Below are positions 16,496-27,321 of a DNA stretch of 64,000 bases, piece after piece. Under the pieces are notes generated by a model. It did no database searches. It was not told where the DNA came from and saw only the letters and a list, made by a program, of their open reading frames with translations. The DNA is from Paenarthrobacter sp. JL.01a (GTDB taxonomy: Bacteria > Actinomycetota > Actinomycetes > Actinomycetales > Micrococcaceae), in NCBI RefSeq assembly GCF_025452095.1, contig NZ_CP104877.1, positions 3,100,001-3,164,000 on the forward strand, given 5' to 3'. Each line of letters starts with the position of its first letter. Position 1 is the first letter of the stretch. The position numbers and the translations under genes were made by a program.

Positions 16496-17581
16496 TTAGC
16501 GCTCGATGTCGCCGCGGATGAAGGCTTCGACCTTCTCACGGGCGATGTCATCGTTGAACTGCTCCGGCGGGGACTTCATGAAGTAGCTGGAAGCCGAGAG
16601 CAGGGGTCCGCCGACACCGCGGTCCAGGCCGATCTTGGCGGCACGGATGGCGTCGATGATCACGCCTGCGGAGTTCGGGGAATCCCAGACCTCAAGCTTG
16701 TACTCGAGGGAAACCGGGGCATCGCCGAAGTTGCGGCCCTCGAGGCGGACGAAGGCCCACTTGCGGTCATCGAGCCAGGCAACGTAGTCGGACGGGCCGA
16801 TGTGAACGTCGTCGGCGTGCAGCTCGGCCTCAACGTTGGAGGTGACGGCCTGGGTCTTGGAGATCTTCTTGGATTCCAAGCGGTCGCGCTCAAGCATGTT
16901 CTTGAAGTCCATGTTGCCGCCAACGTTCAGCTGGTACGTGCGGTCCAGAGTGACGCCGCGGTCTTCGAACAGCTTGGCCATCACGCGGTGGGTGATGGTG
17001 GCACCGATCTGGCTCTTGATGTCGTCGCCCACAATCGGGATACCGGCTTCGGTGAACTTGTCGGCCCATTCCTTGGTGCCGGCGATGAACACCGGGAGGG
17101 CGTTCACAAAGGCAACACCGGCGTCGATGGCGCACTGGGCGTAGAACTTTGCAGCCTGCTCCGAACCGACCGGCAGGTAGCAGACCATGACGTCGACCTT
17201 GGCTTCGCGGAGGGCGGCAACGACGTCGACTGCTTCCTCGGGAGCCTCAACGATGGTCTCGCGGTAGTACTTGCCCAAACCGTCCAGAGTGTGGCCACGC
17301 TGGACGGTGACGCCCGTCGCGGGGACGTCGGCAATCTTGATGGTGTTGTTTTCGCTGGCGCCGATGGCGTCTGCCAGGTCCAGCCCGACCTTCTTGCTAT
17401 CAACATCGAAAGCAGCAACGAACTGGACGTCGTTGACGTGGTACTGGCCGAACTCGACGTGCATCAGACCCGGGATCGTGGCCTTCGGGTCAGCGTCGCG
17501 GTAGTACTGAACACCTTGGACCAGCGATGCGGCGCAGTTGCCTACGCCGACAATGGCAACACGAATCGGATGTGAAGACAC
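16496..17581 (-). CDS. ino1: Inositol-3-phosphate synthase
   Basis: The enzyme converts glucose 6-phosphate to 1L-myo-inositol 3-phosphate with internal NAD recycling, supplying mycothiol (via MshA nearby) and phosphatidylinositol. The 361-residue protein is the short actinobacterial form: NAD loop [14 protein letters not shown] at the N-terminus, [13 protein letters not shown] mid-protein, and the catalytic lysine region [17 protein letters not shown]. It starts at GTG with AAAGGAG upstream. A -10 TACAAT lies at 17680-17685, giving a leader of roughly 90 nt. Confidence 0.96.
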   Translation of the reverse strand: MSSHPIRVAIVGVGNCAASLVQGVQYYRDADPKATIPGLMHVEFGQYHVNDVQFVAAFDVDSKKVGLDLADAIGASENNTIKIADVPATGVTVQRGHTLDGLGKYYRETIVEAPEEAVDVVAALREAKVDVMVCYLPVGSEQAAKFYAQCAIDAGVAFVNALPVFIAGTKEWADKFTEAGIPIVGDDIKSQIGATITHRVMAKLFEDRGVTLDRTYQLNVGGNMDFKNMLERDRLESKKISKTQAVTSNVEAELHADDVHIGPSDYVAWLDDRKWAFVRLEGRNFGDAPVSLEYKLEVWDSPNSAGVIIDAIRAAKIGLDRGVGGPLLSASSYFMKSPPEQFNDDIAREKVEAFIRGDIER

Positions 17582-17692
17582 GGAACTCCTTTGAGAACTA
17601 AAGCTCAGGTGCCAGGCGCAACCCTGACTGAGTCCAGGGCACGGCTGATTGGCACGGCGCCATTTCGGCGCACACTTGCATTGTAGCCAACA

Positions 17693-17730
17693 CAGAAGGG
17701 ACCGGCTTTGTTCCCCGCCGGCCCCTTCTG
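17693..17730 (-). terminator. Intrinsic terminator after the aldo/keto reductase gene
   Basis: Arms CAGAAGGGACCGGC (17693-17706) and GCCGGCCCCTTCTG (17717-17730) form a 14-bp stem with one mismatch and a 10-nt loop, about 20 nt past the reductase stop. It lies immediately upstream of the ino1 -10 element, separating the two units. Confidence 0.78.
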
Positions 17731-17751
17731 TTTATGTCGTTTCCTGAACGG

Positions 17752-18789
17752 CTACTTTTGCACCCATAGGTTGATGTCGGATTCGACGGCGAACTCGTCG
17801 ATCGCCGTCAGTTCCTCATTGCTGAATTCGAGGTTGTTGATGGCGCTGAGCGTGTCTTCGAGCTGCGTCACGCTCGAGGCACCGATCAACGCCGACGTCA
17901 CCGGAGAACCCTTTGGCTGGTCCCTGAGGATCCAGGCAACGGCCATTTGGGCGAGAGTCTGCCCACGGTCCTTGGCGATGGCGTTCAGCCCACGCACGCG
18001 GTCCAGCTTGTCTTCGGTCAGCTGAGATTCGGACAGGAACCGTTCCTTGGCCGCGCGTGAATCTGCAGGCACGCCGTTGAGGTAGCGGTCGGTCAGCATA
18101 CCTTGGGCCAGCGGGGAGAAGGCGATGGAACCTGCCCCTACCTGGTCCAGGGTTTCGTAGAGGTTGGGTGAGCCGTTCTCGGTCCACCGGTTCAGCATCG
18201 AATAGCTCGGCTGGTGGATCAGGAGCGGGGTGCCAAGTTCCTTGAGGATCCGGGCCGCTTCGAGGGTCTGCTCAGGGGTGTAGGAGGAGATGCCGGCATA
18301 CAGCGCCTTGCCTGAGCGGACCGCGTAATCGAGCGCGCCCATGGATTCTTCCAGCGGCGTCTCGGGGTCGGGCCGGTGGCTGTAGAAGATGTCCACGTAG
18401 TCCAAGCCCATGCGCTCCAGGGACTGGTCAAGGCTGGAAATCAGGTACTTGCGCGAACCCCACTCACCGTACGGTCCCGGCCACATGTAATAGCCGGCTT
18501 TGGTGGAGATGACAAGCTCATCGCGGTAGGGCTTGAAGTCGTCCTTCAAGTGGCGCCCGAAGTTCGTCTCAGCAGATCCGTCCGGCGGACCGTAGTTGTT
18601 GGCGAGGTCGAAGTGGTTGACTCCGAGGTCGAAAGCGCGTCGCAGGATGGCGCGTTGCTCATCGAATCGCTTGTCGTCGCCGAAGTTGTGCCAAAGGCCC
18701 AACGAGATGGCGGGCAGCTTGAGTCCGCTGCGTCCGACACGGCGGTAGGGCATTGTTTCGTAGCGGTTTTCCGCGGCCGAATAAGTCAT
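17752..18789 (-). CDS. Aldo/keto reductase, YghZ (AKR14) type
   Basis: This 345-residue NADPH-dependent reductase follows the E. coli YghZ pattern: YRRVGRSGLKLPAISLGLWHNFG at the N-terminus, the catalytic Asp/Tyr region FDLANNYGPP (about residue 60), Lys in STKAGYYMWPG and His in YSHRPD. YghZ reduces L-glyceraldehyde 3-phosphate and methylglyoxal; the substrate here is inferred only. I chose ATG 18789 because AGGA lies 8 nt upstream; ATG 18798 would have its purine run directly abutting. Confidence 0.9.
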   Translation of the reverse strand: MTYSAAENRYETMPYRRVGRSGLKLPAISLGLWHNFGDDKRFDEQRAILRRAFDLGVNHFDLANNYGPPDGSAETNFGRHLKDDFKPYRDELVISTKAGYYMWPGPYGEWGSRKYLISSLDQSLERMGLDYVDIFYSHRPDPETPLEESMGALDYAVRSGKALYAGISSYTPEQTLEAARILKELGTPLLIHQPSYSMLNRWTENGSPNLYETLDQVGAGSIAFSPLAQGMLTDRYLNGVPADSRAAKERFLSESQLTEDKLDRVRGLNAIAKDRGQTLAQMAVAWILRDQPKGSPVTSALIGASSVTQLEDTLSAINNLEFSNEELTAIDEFAVESDINLWVQK

Positions 18790-18871
18790 ACGCACCATCC
18801 TGCCACTGCAGAAACCGGGGCGACGGCGTTGTCCGCCATGTGGGCGCCGCCACCCCGGCCTGGTGGTTGCT

Positions 18872-20644
18872 TCAGCTGACGCGTACGACGGCGGCGCTTC
18901 CGCCGGGAAGCGTCAACGTGTCCTCGTCAAGGGCTGCTTTAGGGTCGGTGGCCAGCAACAAGGAGCCACTGAGCGGTGTGGCGAACGCATCCTCCCCCAG
19001 GTTGCAGACCACACGGACACCGCCACAGGAGAACTGCAGCCAGTGCTCGTCGTCGTCGAACTCCACGGAAGTATCGCCAAAGCCGCCATCGACGAGTTCG
19101 GGCGTGTTCCGGCGCAGCTGCGCCAAATCCTTATACAGCTGCAACAGCCGTGCATGATCCCCTTCACCGGCTTCCTCCCACTTGAGCTTGGAGCGCTGGA
19201 AGGTTTCCGGATCCTGCGGATCGGGAACAACGGCCGGATCCCACCCCATCCGTTCGAACTCCTTGATGCGTCCCTCGGCGGTGGCCTTGCCCAGGTCCGG
19301 TTCCGGGTGGGAAGTGAAGAACTGCCACGGTGTGGATGCGCCGAACTCCTCTCCCATGAACAACATCGGGGTGAAGGGAGAAGTCATGGTCAGGACTGCA
19401 CCAACGGCCAACTTGCCGTAGGACAACGATGCCGTGAGCCGGTCGCCGGTTGCCCGGTTTCCGATCTGGTCGTGGTTTTGGAGGCACACCACCAGGGCCG
19501 AAGGGTGGGCGAGGTCGTGCCGGATGGGCCGTCCGTGGTGGCGTTCCCGGAAGCTCGAGTAGCTTCCATCGTGGAAGAAGCCGTGCTCAAGGACCTTGGC
19601 CAGCACGGACAACGAGTCGAAGTCCGAGTAGTAGCCGGTGGTCTCCCCGCTGAGGTTGACGTGGACTGCGTGGTGGAAGTCGTCACTCCACTGGCCTTCC
19701 AAACCGTAGCCGTTGTCCTTGCGGGGGTAGATCAGGCGCGGGTTGTTCAGATCCGATTCCGCAATCAGGGTCCGCGGGATCCCCGTTTCTGATTCGATCA
19801 GGTCCCCGAGCGCCCCAAATTCCTCAAGGATATGTACGGCACGCTCATCACGGAGGGCGTGCACGGCATCGAGGCGGAGTCCGTCAACGTGGTAGTCCCG
19901 GAGCCACATCTCGGCGTTCTCCAGGATGTAGCGTCGAACGTCGTCCGAGCCCGGGCCGTCAAGGTTCACTGAGTCGCCCCAGGTGTTGCCCTCCCCCGAT
20001 TTCAGGTAGGGCCCGAACTTCGGCAGGTAGTTCCCGCTGGGACCGAGGTGGTTGTAGACCACGTCCTGGATGACTCCGAGCCCTGCCGCATGCGCCGCAT
20101 CAACAAAGCGCTGGTAGGCGGCCGGGCCACCGTAGGGCTCGTGGACGGCGTACCAAAGGACGCCGTCGTAGCCCCAGTTGTGGACACCGTTGAACCCGTT
20201 GACCGGCAGGAGCTCGATGAAATCGATGCCAAGGTCCACCAGGTAGTCCAGTTTCGCAGCGGCAGCAAACAGTGTGCCCTCAGGGGTGAAGGTCCCAAGG
20301 TGCAGCTCGTAGATGACCGAGCCCTTGAGGTTCTTCCCCTTCCATCCGCCGTCCTTCCACTCGTGGATGGAGGGGTCGAAAGTCGAGGACAGGCCATGGA
20401 CTCCGTCCGGCTGCCGCCGTGAGCGCGGATCGGGGAACGGCCCTTCTCCATCAACCAGGTAGCCGTACGACACGTCGTCGGCTTCCTGTGCCACGACGTC
20501 AGCCGGCGCGTGCCACCAACCGTGCGCGGCGGCGTCGTCAAACTGCTCCATGCCGTACTCGTGGCCCCCGGCCACCAGCCGAACGCTCTTGGCATTCGGC
20601 GCCCACACATCGAATCTATTTTTTCCAGCAGCGTGCTTGAGCAT
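18872..20644 (-). CDS. treZ: Malto-oligosyltrehalose trehalohydrolase TreZ
   Basis: TreZ (GH13) releases trehalose from the maltooligosyl-trehalose made by TreY. The 590-residue protein has an N-terminal CBM48-like beta domain ([14 protein letters not shown]), then the GH13 barrel with [13 protein letters not shown], the nucleophile region [11 protein letters not shown], the acid/base LIAESDLN and a third Asp in [10 protein letters not shown]. It lies 53 nt after treY and is the last gene of glgX-treY-treZ. Confidence 0.96.
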   Translation of the reverse strand: MLKHAAGKNRFDVWAPNAKSVRLVAGGHEYGMEQFDDAAAHGWWHAPADVVAQEADDVSYGYLVDGEGPFPDPRSRRQPDGVHGLSSTFDPSIHEWKDGGWKGKNLKGSVIYELHLGTFTPEGTLFAAAAKLDYLVDLGIDFIELLPVNGFNGVHNWGYDGVLWYAVHEPYGGPAAYQRFVDAAHAAGLGVIQDVVYNHLGPSGNYLPKFGPYLKSGEGNTWGDSVNLDGPGSDDVRRYILENAEMWLRDYHVDGLRLDAVHALRDERAVHILEEFGALGDLIESETGIPRTLIAESDLNNPRLIYPRKDNGYGLEGQWSDDFHHAVHVNLSGETTGYYSDFDSLSVLAKVLEHGFFHDGSYSSFRERHHGRPIRHDLAHPSALVVCLQNHDQIGNRATGDRLTASLSYGKLAVGAVLTMTSPFTPMLFMGEEFGASTPWQFFTSHPEPDLGKATAEGRIKEFERMGWDPAVVPDPQDPETFQRSKLKWEEAGEGDHARLLQLYKDLAQLRRNTPELVDGGFGDTSVEFDDDEHWLQFSCGGVRVVCNLGEDAFATPLSGSLLLATDPKAALDEDTLTLPGGSAAVVRVS

Positions 20645-20697
20645 GATGTTCCCCTGTACGTTCCTTAAGCGTGCGTTGCCGTGAATTCAGGTTGGCT

Positions 20698-23010
20698 TCA
20701 GTCGGTGGGTACCAGCAGCGCCACCGGGTAGCGTTCCAGCAGCTTTCCCACCTGGACGGGACCGGGGCCGTAGCTTGCTCCGGTGAGTTCGTCCTTGCAG
20801 TTCACGGTGAGTTCGATGCTGGTGTCCCGCCAGCCGCCTTCCCGGGCGAGGCGCCGGGGCAGACGCGTGGCCACAGTCATGGCTCCACGCCGGCCGGCAC
20901 CCCGGTCGAAGGCTACTACGTGCGCCGCAGCCAAACCCTGTGCTGCCACGGGCAAATACCCTTCGAACAGTTCCGGTCGGTCCTTCCGCAACCTCAGCGC
21001 ACGCGAAACCACCAACAGCTTGGCGGGTTCTTCCGTGAACGACGGCGTGGCCCCCTGGTCCAACTGTTTCAGAACCGCCTGGCGTGCCTGGAAGTCCACT
21101 GGCCGCCGGTTATCCGGGTCAGTCAGCGAGCCGTCCCGGAACTCCGTGCCCTGGTAGACGTCCGGGACGCCGGGCATGGTCAGTTGGATCAGCTTGGCGG
21201 ACAGCGAGTTGGAGGTTCCATAGGGTTCCAGCTCGGCCACGAAGTTGGCCAGCGCGGCCGCGACCTCGGGAACGTCGAAAGCGGCGTCGACGGCGGCTGC
21301 CAGCTGCCGTTCGAACTCCGGGTTCGGGTCGGTCCAGTTGGTCGAATTGCCGGCCTCGCGTGCAGCCTTCAGCGCGTAGGACTGGAGGCGTCCGCGGTCT
21401 GCCGGCCAGGCACCCACGATCGACTGCCAGACAAGGGCGGCCAGCGGACCATCCGGGATCGGTGCGAGCTGCTGCACCGTGCCAAGGAACAATTCCCACT
21501 CCGGCACGGCCTCGGAAATGACCGATATCCGCGCCCTCGCGTCCTCGCTTCGCTTGGTGTCGTGGGTGCTCAGGGTGGTCATGGAGTGCGGCAGGAGCTG
21601 CTGGCGACGGGCCATCCGCTCGTGGAAGACTCCGTTGGGCAGGGAGAACTCCGTCGGATCCGCGCCAACCTCGGTGAGCGAGCCGAGCCGGGTGTACCGG
21701 AAGAACGCGGTGTCCTCCACACCCTTCGCCATCACCATGCCCGAGGTCTGCTGGAACCGCTGCGCCAGGGCATTGCCTGGATCCAACAGGAGTGGTTGCA
21801 GTTTGCCCAGGACGGGTTCAAGTTCGGGACGGTGACGTCCTGCCTTCTCGATTGCCTCGACCAGAGTCTTACCGCCATGAGGCAGGTAGGTCCGGTAGAT
21901 GGGGAACCAGCAGATGATCTCGGCCAGCGAATCGGCTACCTTGGCGAACGGCAGTTCCAGCGTGGCCGGTACCAGGCGCGCGAGCCGGAGGATCTCCGAA
22001 CGGAGGATACCGTCGGCGATGCGGCGCTTGGTCCCATGGATCATCTCGGCGTAATCTGCCGGCTTTTCCGAGTTCCGCAGCCGGGCATCGAGTGAGTTGA
22101 GGTATTCCTCGGCCGTGGGATCGACAAACAGGCGATCAACGTCCGCGAGGGCGTCGTACCCGGTGGTGCCTTCACAACTGAAGGTTTCCGGGAGCTGCTC
22201 CCCCGGTTCGAGGATCTTCTCCACCAGCAAGTAGGCGCCGCCGGTGACTTCCCGGAGCCTTGCAAGGTAGCCCTCAGGGTCGGCAAGCCCATCCGGATGG
22301 TCAATGCGGAGGCCGTCCACCAGGCCCTCACGGAACCAGCGGACAATCTCGGCGTGGGACTCGTCGAAGACCCACGGGACCTCGACCCGGATGCCCGCCA
22401 AGGTGTTCACGGCGAAGAATCGGCGGTAGTTCAGGTCCGCGTCTGCCCGTCGCCAGCCGATCAACTCGTAGTTCTGGCGTGAGTGGACGTCCTTGGCGCT
22501 GTCACCGGGCCCGTACGTTCCATCAGCCAGCGGGAAACGGTGATCGTAATAGTGCAGTTCACCGTCCACGATCTTGAGTTCATCGAGGTCGTCGTCGCTG
22601 CCGAGCACCGGGATCCGGATCTTTCCGCCACCGAAGTCCCAGTCGACGTCGAAAGCCTCGGCGTACTTGGACTCCTGCCCTTCCTTCAACAGGCTCCACC
22701 ACCAGGCATTCTGCTTGGGAGAGGCAACACCCATGTGGTTGGGCACGATGTCCGCAAGAATCCCCAGGCCCTGATCTTTGGCTGCCTTTGACAGGGCAGC
22801 CAAGCCCTCACGGCCTCCCCTGGCGGGATCCACGGTGGAGGGGTCGGTCACGTCATAGCCGTGGTCCGATCCCTCCTCGGCGGTCAGGATTGGTGAAACG
22901 TAGACCCAATCGATTCCCAGTGATTTCAGGTAGCCCGTGAGCTCGGCGGCGTCCTGCAAGGTGAAACCCGGACGGATCTGGAGGCGGTATGTGGAGACTG
23001 GCGTCCTCAT
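20698..23010 (-). CDS. treY: Malto-oligosyltrehalose synthase TreY
   Basis: TreY (GH13) rearranges the reducing-end alpha-1,4 bond of glucans to alpha-1,1. The 770-residue protein starts with [19 protein letters not shown] and has [20 protein letters not shown] with the nucleophile Asp, VEKIL with the acid/base Glu and [16 protein letters not shown]. Its ATG overlaps the glgX stop by 4 nt (ATGA), indicating coupled translation. Confidence 0.96.
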   Translation of the reverse strand: MRTPVSTYRLQIRPGFTLQDAAELTGYLKSLGIDWVYVSPILTAEEGSDHGYDVTDPSTVDPARGGREGLAALSKAAKDQGLGILADIVPNHMGVASPKQNAWWWSLLKEGQESKYAEAFDVDWDFGGGKIRIPVLGSDDDLDELKIVDGELHYYDHRFPLADGTYGPGDSAKDVHSRQNYELIGWRRADADLNYRRFFAVNTLAGIRVEVPWVFDESHAEIVRWFREGLVDGLRIDHPDGLADPEGYLARLREVTGGAYLLVEKILEPGEQLPETFSCEGTTGYDALADVDRLFVDPTAEEYLNSLDARLRNSEKPADYAEMIHGTKRRIADGILRSEILRLARLVPATLELPFAKVADSLAEIICWFPIYRTYLPHGGKTLVEAIEKAGRHRPELEPVLGKLQPLLLDPGNALAQRFQQTSGMVMAKGVEDTAFFRYTRLGSLTEVGADPTEFSLPNGVFHERMARRQQLLPHSMTTLSTHDTKRSEDARARISVISEAVPEWELFLGTVQQLAPIPDGPLAALVWQSIVGAWPADRGRLQSYALKAAREAGNSTNWTDPNPEFERQLAAAVDAAFDVPEVAAALANFVAELEPYGTSNSLSAKLIQLTMPGVPDVYQGTEFRDGSLTDPDNRRPVDFQARQAVLKQLDQGATPSFTEEPAKLLVVSRALRLRKDRPELFEGYLPVAAQGLAAAHVVAFDRGAGRRGAMTVATRLPRRLAREGGWRDTSIELTVNCKDELTGASYGPGPVQVGKLLERYPVALLVPTD

Positions 23011-25307
23011 GATTCGGTCTCCTTTGCCTCGCCTGCGTCAGCAGCCTCTTCTGCCGGGGCCTCCTCTTCTGCCGGGGCCTCCTTGTAGTCATACGGCAGG
23101 GAGGTCACTGCAGGAGCCGTGATGGAGGCCGTTTCCGGTGTGCTGGTCTGCGTCAGGGCTGCCAGCGAGGCCGCAACGGAGTGGTCCGGTTCGATCTCGG
23201 GGGTGCTGTGGGCACGCAGTACCAACAGCGACTTTCCGCCGACTGAGAGGATCTGGTCCGGCTTGATGACGCCGGCTTCCGCGCCCTCGCCTGCGGTATC
23301 GATCATGACGTCCCAGGCCGGCGCGTACTCGTCGGAGGGAATCCGGAAGTCCACCTCTTCCTGGTCCGCGTTGAAGTACAGGAGGAAGTTCACGTCCGTG
23401 ATGCGTCGGCCCTGGTTGTCGCGGCCGTGTATGCCGTCACCGTTGAGGAACACACCCACCGAACGGCCCAGGGCTTCGTCCCAGTCCGAAGGGCTCATGG
23501 TGGTTCCGTCAGCGTCCAACCAGACGATGTCCGGAAGCCGCTCTCCTTCCCCACGCAACACGGGGCGCCCGTCGAAGAACCGGCTGCGCCGCAAACTGGG
23601 GTGCTTGGCACGCAGTGCACTGACTGCCGCAGTGAACTCGATCAGCGGCTGGTCCACGTGTTCCCAGTTGATCCAAGTGAGTTCGGAGTCCTGGCAGTAC
23701 CCGTTGTTGTTGCCCTGCTGGGTCCGGCCCAGTTCGTCACCGTGCAGGAGCATCGGAACGCCCTGGGACAGGAACAAGGAGGCGATGAAGTTGCGCTGCT
23801 GGCGTGCCCTCAGGGCCAGGACGGTGGGGTCGTCCGTGGGTCCTTCGATGCCACAGTTCCAGGAACGGTTGTGGGATTCGCCGTCGTTGTTGTCCTCGCC
23901 GTTGGCCTCATTGTGCTTCTCGTTGTAGGACACCAGGTCCATCAAGGTGAAGCCATCGTGGGCCGTGACGAAGTTGATGGATGCGAACGGACGGCGGCCC
24001 GAGTGCTCGTACAAGTCCGCCGAACCGGTGAGCCGGGAAGCGAATTCACCGAGAGTTGAGGGCTCGCCCCGCCAGAAGTCGCGGACGGTGTCGCGGTACT
24101 TGCCGTTCCATTCCGTCCACTGGGGCGGGAAGTTGCCCACCTGGTAACCGCCGGGCCCGACGTCCCACGGCTCGGCAATGAGCTTCACCTGGGACACTAC
24201 GGGGTCCTGCTGGATCAGTTCGAAGAACGTGGAGAGCTTGTCGACGTCGTAGAACTCGCGGGCCAGGGTGGAGGCGAGGTCGAAGCGGAAACCGTCCACG
24301 TGCATTTCGGTGACCCAATACCGCAGGGAGTCCATGAGCAGCTGCAGGGAATGCGGGCTGCGCACGTTCAGGGAGTTACCCGTTCCCGTGTAGTCCATGT
24401 AGTACTTCTGGTCGTCTTCCACCAGGCGGTAGTAGGCCGAGTTGTCGATGCCCTTGAAGGACAGCGTGGGGCCCAGGTGGTTGCCTTCAGCGGTGTGGTT
24501 GTAGACGACGTCGAGAATGACCTCGATGCCGGCGTTGTGCAGCGAGCGGACCATGGCCTTGAAGTCCTGGACCTGCTGGCCGGTATCGCCCTTGGAGCTG
24601 TAGCTGTTGTGCGGGGCGAAGAAGCCGATGGTGTTGTAGCCCCAGTAGTTGCTCAGGCCCTTGTCCTGGAGGATTCCGTCGTTGACGAACTGGTGCACCG
24701 GCATCAGCTCGATGGCTGTGATGCCCAACTTCTGCAGGTGCGAAATCACTGCCGGGTGTGCAACGCCGGCGTACGTTCCGCGCTGCTCTTCCGGGACCTC
24801 GGGGTGGAGCTGCGTGAGTCCCTTGACGTGGGCCTCGTAGATGACCGACTTGTGGTACGGGATCCTGGGGAGCTTGTCGCCGTCCCAGTCGAAGAAGGGG
24901 TTGATGACGACGCCCAGCATCATGTGTGCTGCTGAATCCTCGTCATTCCGGGAGTCGGGGTCTCCCAGGTTGTACGAAAACAGGGAAGGGTCCCAGTCGA
25001 TTTGCCGGTGCACTGCCTTGGCATAGGGGTCGAGCAGGAGCTTGTTGGGGTTGAAGCGTTGGCCGGCGTCGGGGTCGTAGGGACCGTGGACGCGGTAGCC
25101 GTATTTCTGTCCGGGCTGCACCGTCGGGAGGTAGCAGTGCCAAACATAGCCGTCCACTTCCGTGACGTCGACGCGGACTTCGCCGCCGTCGTCGTCGAAG
25201 AGGCACAGTTCAACACGTTCTGCCCTTTCGCTGAACAGTGCAAAGTTGGTGCCGGTACCGTCAAACGTGGCTCCGAGCGGATAAGCCGATCCAGGCCAGA
25301 CTTCCAT
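23007..25307 (-). CDS. glgX: Glycogen debranching enzyme GlgX (TreX type)
   Basis: This GH13 isoamylase-type enzyme removes alpha-1,6 branches from glycogen, providing linear maltodextrins for TreY/TreZ. Visible are the CBM48-like N-terminus ([25 protein letters not shown] begins it), [11 protein letters not shown], the nucleophile [10 protein letters not shown] and acid/base LIAEPWDVG. The last 35 residues are an Ala/Glu/Pro tail with [11 protein letters not shown] repeats, beyond the usual length. The ATG at 25307 has AGAGGAG upstream; the ORF extends to 25343 without support. Confidence 0.95.
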   Translation of the reverse strand: MEVWPGSAYPLGATFDGTGTNFALFSERAERVELCLFDDDGGEVRVDVTEVDGYVWHCYLPTVQPGQKYGYRVHGPYDPDAGQRFNPNKLLLDPYAKAVHRQIDWDPSLFSYNLGDPDSRNDEDSAAHMMLGVVINPFFDWDGDKLPRIPYHKSVIYEAHVKGLTQLHPEVPEEQRGTYAGVAHPAVISHLQKLGITAIELMPVHQFVNDGILQDKGLSNYWGYNTIGFFAPHNSYSSKGDTGQQVQDFKAMVRSLHNAGIEVILDVVYNHTAEGNHLGPTLSFKGIDNSAYYRLVEDDQKYYMDYTGTGNSLNVRSPHSLQLLMDSLRYWVTEMHVDGFRFDLASTLAREFYDVDKLSTFFELIQQDPVVSQVKLIAEPWDVGPGGYQVGNFPPQWTEWNGKYRDTVRDFWRGEPSTLGEFASRLTGSADLYEHSGRRPFASINFVTAHDGFTLMDLVSYNEKHNEANGEDNNDGESHNRSWNCGIEGPTDDPTVLALRARQQRNFIASLFLSQGVPMLLHGDELGRTQQGNNNGYCQDSELTWINWEHVDQPLIEFTAAVSALRAKHPSLRRSRFFDGRPVLRGEGERLPDIVWLDADGTTMSPSDWDEALGRSVGVFLNGDGIHGRDNQGRRITDVNFLLYFNADQEEVDFRIPSDEYAPAWDVMIDTAGEGAEAGVIKPDQILSVGGKSLLVLRAHSTPEIEPDHSVAASLAALTQTSTPETASITAPAVTSLPYDYKEAPAEEEAPAEEAADAGEAKETES

Positions 25308-25375
25308 GCGTTCTCCTCTTGCTGATGCGAACAACTGTTGCAAGCCTACTCATGACCCTGACAACGACAGTAACC

Positions 25376-26953
25376 TTACGGTATTGTTCGGTCGTATTCC
25401 GCGCTGAGCGAACCAACAACGCGCGGAACAGCCTCAGCGATCGCCGAGGCTGTAATGGGGCCACCATCAAAATCTGCCGAAGCCAGCGCTCCGGCCCGTC
25501 CGTGGATGCTCGCGGCCACGGCCGCCACAGCAGCCCAGCGGTCCTCAGGGTCCAAACCCAAGGCGGCGTACGCGCCGTCGTCGTTCGCCAGCTCTTCGGC
25601 AGCCTGCGCCACCAAAGCTCCCAGGACGCCGGCCAGGACATCGCCGCTCCCGGCGGTCGCCATCCAGGCGGTGCCGTCCGATTGGCTGAAAACAGTCCCC
25701 GACGGCGATGCCACCAAGGTGGTGGCGCCCTTCAGGAGCACTGTGGCTCCGGTTTGTTGCGCGGCCTGCCGTACGAAGTGCAGCGGGCGGGATTCGACGT
25801 CGGCACGGCTCACGGCCACTTCGCCCGTGGAAGGAAGCGAGTCCAGCAACGAGGCGAGCTCGCCGGCATGCGGAGTGAGGATCCAGTGGGGCGGGCAACG
25901 CTCCGGCAAGAGGCTCAGCGCACCGGCGTCGACCACCACCGGCAGGTCATCGCGGAGTGCGGACTCCGCAGCAGCCCCTGCCCGCTCAAGCTGCTCGTGC
26001 CCGTCGACGCCCGGGCCAACCACCCAGGCCTGCACCCTTCCCGGGTCCTCTCCCTCCCAGAGGGCCTCAGGGGTCCGGCTGAGAACCATTCGGGCCGCTG
26101 GTTCAGGACCGAGGTAGCGCACCATGCCCACCCCGGCGAGGGCCGAGGCGTGCACGCTCAAGACTGCTGCGCCGGCAAAGCGGCTGGAGCCTGCAACGAT
26201 TCCCAAGACGCCCCGGGAGTATTTGTGCGCCCGCCGTGAAGGGCTGGGCAGCAAGGAGCCCAGGTCCCGGGCAGTGAGCCGGCGCAGTTCCGGCGGTTCC
26301 TTCAGCAGCGTGGACTCGATACCGATCTCCACCAGTTCGACGCGGCCGGCGCAGCCTTCACCCGGGTCACTAAGCAGGCCGGCTTTGATGCCCCCGAAGG
26401 TGACGGTGAGGTCGGCTTCCAGGACAGGCCAATGGACCTCTCCCGCGCCGGCGTCCAGGCCGCTCGGGACATCGCATGCCACCACCAGGCCGGGCCGGAG
26501 TTCCTGAAGCCCTGCTACCAGCTCGGCAGCGGCATCACGCAAGCCGCCCCGGACTCCCGTACCCAGGAGGGCATCGATGACCACGTCCTGGCCGGCGCAC
26601 AGGACCGCGAGCTCTTCCGCGTTCGAAGCCTCCAGCCGCAAAACCCGGCCACCGGCAGCCTTGAAGGCAAGCAAAGCCTCCGTGTGGACAGTTTCCGAGG
26701 CGAGTATCGCCGTCGTCCGCATTCCCCGGCGGGCGAGGTGGGCAGCCGCATAGAGACCATCGCCGCCGTTGTTGCCCTTGCCGGCAAGGACCGTGACGCC
26801 CGCGCCGGCCAGCCGCCATTTTTTCTTCAACTCCCGGATCACTGCCTGCGCCAGGCCGTAGGCTGCCCGTTGCATAAGAACAGCGCCCTCACCGGAGTCC
26901 AGGAGCGGTTGTTCCGCATCCCTGATCTGTTGTCCAGTGAAGGCGCTGATCAT
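25376..26953 (-). CDS. nnr: Bifunctional NAD(P)H-hydrate epimerase / ADP-dependent dehydratase
   Basis: The enzyme repairs hydrated NADH and NADPH. The 525-residue protein fuses an N-terminal YjeF epimerase domain (VLAGKGNNGGDGLYAA, about residues 55-70; ACDVPSGLDAGAG) to a C-terminal ribokinase-like dehydratase (HKYSRGVLGIVAGSSRFAGA; TAGSGDVLAGVLGAL). Located 16 nt after acpS on the same strand, as in many actinobacteria. Confidence 0.94.
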   Translation of the reverse strand: MISAFTGQQIRDAEQPLLDSGEGAVLMQRAAYGLAQAVIRELKKKWRLAGAGVTVLAGKGNNGGDGLYAAAHLARRGMRTTAILASETVHTEALLAFKAAGGRVLRLEASNAEELAVLCAGQDVVIDALLGTGVRGGLRDAAAELVAGLQELRPGLVVACDVPSGLDAGAGEVHWPVLEADLTVTFGGIKAGLLSDPGEGCAGRVELVEIGIESTLLKEPPELRRLTARDLGSLLPSPSRRAHKYSRGVLGIVAGSSRFAGAAVLSVHASALAGVGMVRYLGPEPAARMVLSRTPEALWEGEDPGRVQAWVVGPGVDGHEQLERAGAAAESALRDDLPVVVDAGALSLLPERCPPHWILTPHAGELASLLDSLPSTGEVAVSRADVESRPLHFVRQAAQQTGATVLLKGATTLVASPSGTVFSQSDGTAWMATAGSGDVLAGVLGALVAQAAEELANDDGAYAALGLDPEDRWAAVAAVAASIHGRAGALASADFDGGPITASAIAEAVPRVVGSLSAEYDRTIP

Positions 26954-26969
26954 GTGTCGATGTGTCCGT

Positions 26970-27317
26970 CTAGCCCTCGGCGAGGACAGTCGCCGTGGCG
27001 ATGCCGCCGTCGTGGCTCATGGACAGGTGCCAGCGTTTAACGCCCTTGGCCTCAGCCACGGCAAGCACGGTCCCCTTGACCTGGACAGTTGGACCGTTCT
27101 GGTCAAGGCCGATCCAGCAGTCCTGCCAATTCATGCCAGCCGGCGCACCCAGGACCTTGGCAACCGCCTCCTTGGCCGCGAAGCGGGCAGCCAAGGACCG
27201 GGTGTTGAGTTCACGCTCGGCAGGGACAAACAGGCGATCCCTCAGACCGGGAGTCCGTTCAAGCTGCCGACCAAACCGCTCAATGTCTACGACGTCTACG
27301 CCAATGCCAACAATCAT
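26970..27317 (-). CDS. acpS: Holo-[acyl-carrier-protein] synthase
   Basis: AcpS transfers phosphopantetheine from CoA to the fatty-acid acyl carrier protein. The 115-residue protein has [12 protein letters not shown] at the N-terminus (metal-binding Asp) and [17 protein letters not shown] with the second metal ligand Glu. It lies 4 nt after glmS and may be co-transcribed. Confidence 0.95.
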   Translation of the reverse strand: MIVGIGVDVVDIERFGRQLERTPGLRDRLFVPAERELNTRSLAARFAAKEAVAKVLGAPAGMNWQDCWIGLDQNGPTVQVKGTVLAVAEAKGVKRWHLSMSHDGGIATATVLAEG

Positions 27318-27321
27318 GCGG

